21,083 bases of DNA from Lenisia limosa (Eukaryota > Breviatea). The stretch lies in NCBI GenBank assembly GCA_001655205.1, contig LPNZ01010942.1:1-21083 (forward strand), written 5' to 3'. This document shows, in pieces, positions 10,793-18,218 of the stretch. Made by a program: the position numbers and the translations under genes. Under the pieces are notes generated by a model, which was not told where the DNA came from, made no database searches, and saw nothing but the letters and a program-made list of their open reading frames with translations. Positions within the stretch are counted from its first letter, which is position 1. Each line of letters begins with the position of its first letter.

Positions 10793-12707
10793 CTAAAAAG
10801 TGAACGAGTAAGAGCGTGGCATGGTAATTGTATCATATTTTGTCACCCCAGGACCCTCCAACTGCGGGTCATTTGTGCCCGTAGACTCGCCAAGGCCGAC
10901 CCTGATCCCGTGACTGTCAGTCACCCTGTAGACTGCCAAAGAATACCCCGATGTTGCGCAGTCGGAAACTGTTCCAAAGTCCAAACCTGGGGAGGGTGGA
11001 GTAAAAATGGAAAATTTATGAAACAAAAACCCAAAATCAATTCTGTTTTATGAGGGTTGAAAGAAACAAAACAGACAAAGACCAGGCCAGTTGCATCTGC
11101 AGCACCGCATCGAACCCACGGAGGTTAAACACATCCATCACTCCAACGAACCCGCGGAGGTTAAACAAATTTTATTTGGACACAATAACAAAAATTCAAC
11201 TAATCACCGTTTTGTATCCCAAAGTAGACCTGAGGGGGGAGGGGGTGCGTGGGAAGGAATGAGAATAAGACCAACGGAATTGCACATTAATTCAACTCCA
11301 ACCTCCGTACTGGCCATCCCGTCTGTTAGAAACCAGGGTGCCGGCCTTGATACATCTTTGCGTCAGTGTCAGCCTGGGGTATGACCAAGAATAATCTGTA
11401 CAGTTTGGGAAATAATCGCTTGGATAGCAAAAAATGCAAGGGAGGGATTGTTTTAGATTCTTAAAGTCCCACATCTGGGGAGTAAAACGCCTGTATTTTG
11501 GTGCATGCACCGTCATAAGTGTTTTCAGGAGCGAAGGCATGTGTCTGGATGAACATTTCTGGGACCTGAGGGGTCAGGGTCAGTTTAAAACAAGCATTTG
11601 GTGAAAAAGACCATTTTGACTTCGGTCCCACCTGGTATCCATAGATGTAGTTTGTTTCGTTGGCTATTCCACCGATGACAACACTGGGTCGGAAGGGCAG
11701 GTGCCGGACTGGGACACTGAACGTGCTCGTGGCGTAGAGACCCTCGCCAGATACAACCTGCATGAATTATCGGAGCTTCGCTGAGTATAATAACAATAAT
11801 ATTTTGACAATCCAGCTGCTAACCTCATTGCTTGGGTCATACAACCAGTTGCTTGGTGGGAAGGTGTCGACAGCCTTGCCCACAACCATGTAGTTGCCAT
11901 CAAGGAGCCCAACAAGGCAGAACACCTCCAATATCTGCGGTCTGTTAATGCGGCCCAAAAGCCCGATATAATGTCAAAATTAAAACATCCGATTGCTTTT
12001 TTGGATCCAATTTAAGCTCCCTTCTATCTACCATCATCTTCTTCTACCATCATCTTCTATCTGTCATATGTACATCATCTGGCAGTCAAAACCACTTACC
12101 ACGCCTGTCTTGAGCTGCACTCTATACTGCCCGGATGTGGGGGCGTTATCACAGTGCCTGATTAAGGGTATCTCCTCAAGGCTTGTCACCTGAAACTATT
12201 AAGTCTTACATTGTATTATATTTGGCTTTCGTAGACAACCCTTTATGTACATAATCTTATCTGATTTATACCCACTCGTCGATAATTGAACAACGAGTAG
12301 TTCTGACCCCCCCACTCTTGAAGCCAGTGTGGTGATGTTAGTTTCTAGGTTGATACCTACAGAGTTAAGTGATTACCAAGAGGTCTGGTCCTTGATAATT
12401 GATAGCAGTGAGTTTTACCGGCAGAGAAGAAAAGAATTGCTAAAAAAACGCTATAATCTCAAAGTGGAAAAACTATTTGACTCCACAGTAAGCAGTCCCA
12501 CCGTTAACAAAAACTTCAGTGGCAACGAGCTTCTCAACAACTGTTCCACCTTGCTTTCTAAAATCCATAGTCAGATTTATTCAATTGTTCAAATCGTTTT
12601 TCAGTGCACGAAAACATCAGACCCTCCCTCCCTTACTGGATAAAGAAAGCAGCGCTAAAGGGCACCAGGCAGAGGCCTACGAACAAAAATAGTTTCACCA
12701 GCTTCAT
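10793..12707 (-). CDS. Secreted protein of unknown family, 288 residues, seven exons
   Basis: I do not recognise the family. Seven exons join in phase: 12707-12637, 12557-12482, 12189-12100, 11934-11824, 11757-11473, 11373-11334 and 10986-10793, totalling 867 nt with the TAG stop. The ATG at 12707 was chosen because it opens a clear signal peptide (MKLVKLFLFVGLCLVPFSAA) and the 71-nt exon ends at a strong donor, CA/gtaagg. The mature protein has about six cysteines, no transmembrane segment and no catalytic motif I can name. Recognisable pieces are EIPLIRHCDNAPTSG, LVGLLDGNYMVVGKAV, PSNEVVSGEGLY and GLDFGTVSDCATSGYSLAVY. It is probably beta-rich and extracellular. The second donor (GGA/gtcaaa) is weak. 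An intron inside the last exon at 10927 (AGG/gtgact) is possible. The gene converges on the redox gene and diverges from the GnT-II-like gene. Confidence 0.75.
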
Positions 12708-13709
12708 TGTGTGTGAGTTTTTTTCGAGTGGAGCTGGAGTAGGGGTGGAAGAGGAGGCTTGGGGGACTTCGGATTATACTTCAATTATCACTGTAAAAGT
12801 TTAAATAGCATTAGTACGGTGATTATACGGGTTAAACTAACACCATTAATAGTGCTTGCTTTGAAACTAACGGAACATAAGGTAAGAGATATATACACCC
12901 CATGCTTTGGAATATTGCGGGAGCCGTGTCTTGTGGCTTCTGAAACTCTTTTGCTTTTTTGCGCTGTCTTCTCTCTCGATCAAACTCACAGCCACCGCTT
13001 CTTCCCTCCTCAACTTGGCAATTATCACTGCGCAACATAACTGCAATCAGTCGCAATACCAGCTTCCTACCTATAGAATATTCTTATATAACATTGTTAA
13101 TATGTTAATATAATCTCAACCAAAAGCCAATCCAAGTTTTCCTTCAGTGACAACAGGTAGGCAGTCACTGCAGTGCGTTTATTCCAGCTGAAATCACATT
13201 TGGATGAGATATTGTGCGGTCGTATGTCTGATTCATGCTCTACACTCTTGCCATTACGATGAGCTTTAAGGAATATATATTGGGTGAATAATGAATTGAT
13301 TACTTTTTCTTTCGCCAGTTACAACCTTTACTTTTGCTTTCGTCAGTTACAACCTTTGCTTTTCTTCTTATGTTCATAGAGCGCCAGCCGAATGCTTTGG
13401 GTGACTGTTCTGTGCATTGCGTTCAGGTGATATGAATGGAGTATTTGCATCATATATGGGGGCACTCCATCACTATTCATACTTTCTTGGGGGGGGGGGG
13501 GNNNNNNNNNNNNNNNNNNNNNNNNNNNNNNNNNNNNNNNNNNNNNNNNNNNNNNNNNNNNNNNNNNNNCTTTCAAAACCAGTAAAAGTGGAAAGTCCTC
13601 GATATACTCCCAACTCCTCGTGGAATGTGAGGTATGTAACACCAACCAGATAGCAACGTATCAGAAAAATCCCTTCAAGCACCCATTACATGGCGCTCTA
13701 ATTTATTAG
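12708..13709. promoter_or_regulatory. Divergent intergenic region, and the unresolved 5' end of the + strand GnT-II gene
   Basis: About 1 kb between the ATG of the - strand secreted-protein gene and the first sure exon of the + strand glycosyltransferase. It must hold both promoters and the missing start and signal-anchor exon of the latter. Candidates are a hydrophobic open stretch at about 12907-13040 and a donor-bounded piece ending at 13630 (GAG/gtatgt). Neither could be joined in phase. A direct repeat (TTTCGCCAGTTACAACCTTT and TTTCGTCAGTTACAACCTTT) lies at 13310-13359. A gap at 13502-13569 may hide an exon. Confidence 0.4.
13502..13569. other. Assembly gap after a G run
   Basis: 68 N, preceded by 13 G (13489-13501). 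Confidence 0.95.
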
Positions 13710-15290
13710 GCCGAGGCTGAAGCGCAGTGTCAAGGCAGTCTTGAAGTTTGAGAGTTGTCGCAATTGTTGCGTTTTTTTGAATAGTTTTCTCTTTGCATCA
13801 GATTGCTCTTTATTTTTTTCATTCCATAGGATCTTCAGAGTCAATTTGCAAAAGAACTCAGTGTGAGATTGGTAAACTTGTTGTTTTTGCTCCAAAGTAT
13901 TTGAGCTTAGAGAAATAAAGAGGAATAATGATTCAGCTTTATTCCATCGCTTCGTAGAAATTGTCGTACTATGATACGATTTTTGTATCATCACCCTACA
14001 CTGTAGCGAAATTTTATCAAATAATAGCACACCTTTCATAACGTTGGTTTAGTGGGCCAATGAAGACAATCAACGTTCAGTTGAGGTATGTTTAATCCTC
14101 TTCAATCACTATATGTTCAGAATTTCGCATTCATACTTCTTTTAATATCTTGGTTTTATTTATTTTTCGGGTTGAAAACACAATGCCAAAAAGAATTTTT
14201 AAAAAACCCAATGCAATTATCAGTGTTGTTCAGTCTATTGTCTACTCTCATGATACTGTAGACGATCAAGAATGATCTGATGCACGATCTTCATGTGAGT
14301 TCTGGAATATTATATTTTTACTGTCATATGTTGGTACCTGAGATTACTAAAATCTATCATGTTTATATAACTTTTGATTGGTCGCCTCTACTATATCATA
14401 TGATATTGGTTAGTCTCCTTCATGTCCTATCCACACTTTATTTGAATACTGCTGCTGATATAATACCTTTCCAGCGATTGAAGCAAGAGTGCAACCAAGA
14501 CCTAAAAGTGGGTGGCTGGGGGGGGGGGGGGNNNNNNNNNNNNNNNNNNNNNNNNNNNNNNNNNNNNNNNNNNNNNNNNNNNNNNNNNNNNNNNNNNNNN
14601 NNNNNNTCATTTTTCAGCGTCAAGGGCTGGAGTTTCGCCAAGATATTAAGGTAAAAATCTCTAATGCATGAGATAGCAATGCAATATTTGGTGCAAATAA
14701 CCAATTCCGTTTTGTCACAAATATTCGCCTTACTGCCATTTAGAGAATTCAAGAAGACCATAACCGTGAACTTAATGTAGGCTATTGAGACTGATAATTG
14801 TTAGTGTTTCTTGAGGTGTTATGTCCTCGCTTTACCATTCATATCTTTGGAATAACCATTCAGCGGCTTCAAATCAGTCATCAGAATCATGTAGAAGTTG
14901 GTGGTGATTTTCTACATGCATTAATTGTCTCACTGGGGCGGTATGGCTTATATCTCATGAACAGTGTCAAATTTGTTTGATTAATTACTATAAATAGTAT
15001 ATCATATCTTTCGCTTTTCTATTTTCCTTCTTCATTGTTTAGTCATTGAAAGCAAAGCACCAACAGGAAATCGAAAAGGTCTGGAGGTTGATATGAGCTG
15101 AAAACGGGAGGAATGGTATATTCTCTCTTTCTTTCCAGACTAATTTTTGTAGGTTACAGTACATGGAGAATCTTACGAGGTTGGTCGGGTTGAACTTCAT
15201 TGTTTTTCAAACTATAAGACATTAATTTGTCATTTTCGCAACATTTTACTGTTGCAGGACTTGGATCGGCACTACCGCCAAGAAGTGGAG
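13710..15290 (+). other. Array of 33-nt mini-exons encoding an 11-residue coiled-coil stem
   Basis: Ten phase-0 exons with GT-AG borders: 13710-13745 (36 nt, AEAEAQCQGSLE), 13830-13862 (DLQSQFAKELS), 14053-14085 (WANEDNQRSVE), 14262-14294 (TIKNDLMHDLH), 14475-14507 (RLKQECNQDLK), 14618-14650 (RQGLEFRQDIK), 14744-14776 (RIQEDHNRELN), 14864-14896 (RLQISHQNHVE), 15043-15078 (36 nt, SLKAKHQQEIEK) and 15258-15290 (DLDRHYRQEVE). All others are exactly 33 nt. Position 10 is always L, I or V; position 2 is mostly L, I or A; position 6 is often aromatic, His or Cys. The 4-4-3 spacing is that of a hendecad coiled coil. This would form the Golgi stem between the signal anchor and the catalytic domain, probably mediating oligomerisation. 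I infer serial exon duplication. Confidence 0.85.
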
Positions 15291-17948
15291 GTTATTGGGC
15301 CTCCAGTTCACCTTGGGAGTAATACATAAAAAAATCTTCTCGGGGGTTTATTTGTTTTTTTGGAATAAAATGAGGCTCTTGCTATAAAACTTGTAATTTT
15401 GGTGGCAAATAGTGAGTCTAAACTGAACCCTTAATTATGCCAGTCTTTGTATGAGTAGCCTTGATATTGCCCACAGACATTGGCAGCGTTTGCGAACACC
15501 AATGCCCGATTTGTGCATAGAGAGCTGTTCACTCGCGACCTTTCAATAGGGCCCCTCGTTATCTATGTCCACAATCGTCCACACTATTTGAGGGTAGGCT
15601 TCTCACAAAATATTCTTCAAAACGGAGTTCTACACTTTTTATCTGTATTGGCTTCTTTTTCATATAGTATGCATATATTAATATCTCATATGATATACTA
15701 TGTGTATGTTCTGCCATATCCAGGAGTGGATATGGCGGAGTGAATTTTTTTGATTGATTATTTAAGGATGTTCAGAGGGACGAACGAGTAAAAAATGACG
15801 TTCCAAAAATTCCCATGTGTATATCATATGATATACATATATTACACCATTTACCGTTCCCCAGCAAGTCCTTAGTAGCCTTAAGGATGTTGTGAATATC
15901 AATAAAACCGAACTGATTATATCCCATGACGGGCTTTCGGATCAGATGAACGCCCTGGTACAAACCATTGATTTTATGCCTGTTGGAGGGGAAGGGGGTA
16001 CGAACTTGATTTCAGTTTAATAAACCATTGAAGATTTGGATAATGTATCATGTTACATCTAATTGCCTACAGTACATGCAATTAGTACATCCGAGCCGTC
16101 TACACAGAGGCAAGGGACTCAAATCTCATTGGTGGTATGTGGGCTATTATCCTGTGGCTGAATTGAGAGAGGTGGTTGAAGTACATATTATCATATAGCA
16201 ATATAGTATGTATTGTGATATATAATACATAATATAGTATATCGTATAATATGATATATACAGTTATGTACATACATATACTATGTGTTCAAACAATCAA
16301 GAAAGGGTGCCCTATCTGCTATTCAGATCGGGGAACCATTGTGTATAATATTCCGCTGTTTACGCCGAAAAGCTGGGATGTAAACCAATCCACTGACTAT
16401 TTTCAGCACAAGTGTGATTTCAGCAAATATAGTTGGTTTCTTCGTTTATTTGCTTCGTAAATGGTCATTAACACTTCTTCAAGGTGGCTGATGTCCAAAG
16501 TGTACAATGAATTCTATGAGAGCTATGACGGCTTTATAACGTTCATAGAGGAGGACCATGTGTTGTCTCCTGACTTCTTACTCGTTAGGGGGTGAATCAG
16601 ACACTACCTCATCTTCACTCTTTTTTTATTAACCCTAACTAATGATTTGATTGGTAGCCTGAACTCATTTTTTATTCAGGTTCAATCTGCTCTGCAAGAC
16701 ACCCTTCGCATGTTACCCCTCGAGAAGCGAAAGGAGTTCTGGGGTGGTGCCCTCTGGTCTTTCGAACTGTTTGGGGGGAAGAGGGTGTCATTTTCCTCGA
16801 CATATTTTGTGCCTCATTGAGGGGCGTATCATGCTTTTGGTATGTCGTCAGCTCAATGATGCAATGCTTCGATCTTGTCTTTTTTTAATATCAACGATAT
16901 ATCTCATCATTTTATTATTTATGAAATATTGACACATTCAGTGAAGCACAGCCCGAAATTATGGAAGCGCAATGGGGATTATTCAACACTGGGTTCTTCT
17001 ACAGCAAGTTGGCGCTGATCTATCCTGACATCAATTTCTAAGATAAGTTAACTCATAAATGTCATGACTTGACCAATATTATATCACTCATCCATAGGGT
17101 CTATGTCTGACTTAAGTCATGTGAATGGAGAGGGGGGGGGNNNNNNNNNNNNNNNNNNNNNNNNNNNNNNNNNNNNNNNNNNNNNNNNNNNNNNNNNNNN
17201 NNNNNNNNNNNNNNNNNNNNNNNNNNNNAGAAGTACATTCGGCTCTTCTTCGAATGTGATGATGGTGAGGGGCAATAGCATATTATTCTAAGGGTAATAT
17301 GTTGAGATTGTTTTGAATTATCAAATAGTATTTGCGCTGAGATGATATCATAATTATTATGATCTGTCGTTCATACTTTGTGTTTAACAGCCTTAAACAC
17401 TCACATCCTCAGGGTGGGACGTATGTGTACACTGGATGATCCGCTGGGAACTACTACCTGGACGTTNNNNNNNNNNGACTGAACAAATCGTGGGTCTGGT
17501 TCAGTTCAGTTCATAAAATCTCGTCATAAATTTGCCACTGTTTGTTGACCCTATCTTCCTTCTACTTTCAAATGTTTGTATCATTACTCCTTTTTCACTT
17601 AACTTTAGTTTGACGAGCTACAATTCGACCAAATGGTGAGCATAAATCTCTTATGTTTCAGTCGTAGAGTACTAGCAGCATACACCATATTACGATGCGG
17701 TGCTGCAAAAGCGACTGGCCGGGGCTTTNNNNNNNNNNNNNNNNNNNNNNNNNNNNNNNNNNNNNNNNNNNNNNNNNNNNNNNNNNNNNNNNNNNNNNNN
17801 NNNNNNNNNNNNNNNNNNNNNNNNNNNNNNNNNNNNAACCTTTGAACCGCTTTCGTTGGTAGTTGAATGGCCAAACATGGCGCTTCCTCGTGAAGAGTGC
17901 TTGACTCTTACGCCTCCACAGTTCAGCGGTGTGGGTGTGGGGCTGTAG
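13710..17948 (+). CDS. MGAT2: GnT-II-like alpha-1,6-mannosyl-glycoprotein 2-beta-N-acetylglucosaminyltransferase, 5' end missing
   Basis: GnT-II adds GlcNAc to the alpha-1,6 mannose arm of N-glycans in the Golgi. The catalytic exons carry the family's motifs in order: LVIYVHNRPHYLR (15477-15593), ELIISHDG and QTIDFMP (15865-15981), HPSR...SHWWW (16073-16134 with 16484), FITFIEEDHVLSPDF (16484-16583, the EED metal/UDP site and DF), WGGALW (16680-16784), MEAQWGLFNTGFFY (from about 16951), LFFECDDGWD (17229-17264 with 17413), an exon cut by a 10-N gap (17413-17489), FDELQFDQM (17609-17635), HTPYYDAVLQKRLAG (from 17679), and a last exon ending in TAG at 17948 (PREECLTLTPP). Upstream lies a coiled-coil stem made of ten mini-exons. 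The start and signal anchor were not found. The joins around 16785-16950 and 17040-17228 are unresolved, with a gap in the latter. Its tail-to-tail partner is at 20944-18219. Confidence 0.75.
14532..14606. other. Assembly gap after a G run
   Basis: 75 N, preceded by 14 G (14518-14531) that start ten bases after the donor of the mini-exon 14475-14507. It lies within an intron of the array and could conceal a further mini-exon. Confidence 0.95.
15661..15838. repeat. AT-rich palindromic intron segment
   Basis: The intron between the two 117-nt catalytic exons contains TCATATGATA twice (15686-15695 and 15824-15833) and a perfect 10-bp inverted repeat (GCCATATCCA at 15713-15722 with TGGATATGGC at 15727-15736, 4-nt loop). 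Another copy of TCATATGATA lies at 14396-14405, and an AT palindrome-rich tract at 16186-16264. Confidence 0.55.
17141..17228. other. Assembly gap after a G run
   Basis: 88 N, preceded by nine G (17132-17140). It removes the 5' part of the exon whose right part reads KYIRLFFECDDG. Confidence 0.95.
17467..17476. other. Ten-N gap inside a GnT-II exon
   Basis: Only 10 N, in the middle of the exon 17413-17489. The paralogous exon at 18693-18572 has about 55 bases between the same flanking sequences, so the 10 N is a placeholder and not a measured length. The missing part would encode the segment matching RVRNVGRTGLHV in the paralogue. Confidence 0.85.
17729..17836. other. Assembly gap near the GnT-II C-terminus
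   Basis: 108 N between the exon HTPYYDAVLQKRLAG and the last exon. No G run borders it. Confidence 0.95.
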
Positions 17949-18218
17949 CAGCGTTATTTTTTGATTTAAGGATAAATATGGTATTGTTTGTATTCTGTTC
18001 TAAATGTATTTTAGAATGATAAGGGAACAGGTATTAACTTTGGTTTTGATTCTTTGGGAAGGGGATAAAAAAAAAAAAGAAAACCTATTGACTTCTCAAT
18101 AGCTAATCAAAAAACGTTTCCACGGAAAGAAAGTTATAATGTAATAGTATGTCAAACTGTGCACCTGGCATCATTGTGGAGAAAGATGTGAAACTAGCAT
18201 AATAAAATGAGGACAAGA
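17949..18218. other. Shared 3' spacer between tail-to-tail GnT-II genes
   Basis: 270 bases between the two convergent stops. It contains a run of 12 A at 18067-18078 and AT-rich sequence on both strands suited to polyadenylation. No open frame of note. Confidence 0.5.

Noticed and set aside
12329-12643. A 104-codon open frame on the + strand
   Set aside because: It overlaps exons 1-2 of the - strand secreted-protein gene, which has a signal peptide, splice borders and phase agreement; the + frame has no such support.
13698-14039. A 113-codon open frame on the - strand
   Set aside because: It lies opposite two phase-0 mini-exons of the + strand coiled-coil array and shows no splice-linked neighbours.
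15153-15179. A 27-nt piece between the ninth and tenth mini-exons, bounded by AG and GT
   Set aside because: Its nine residues do not fit the 11-residue pattern, and the phase-0 chain is complete without it.
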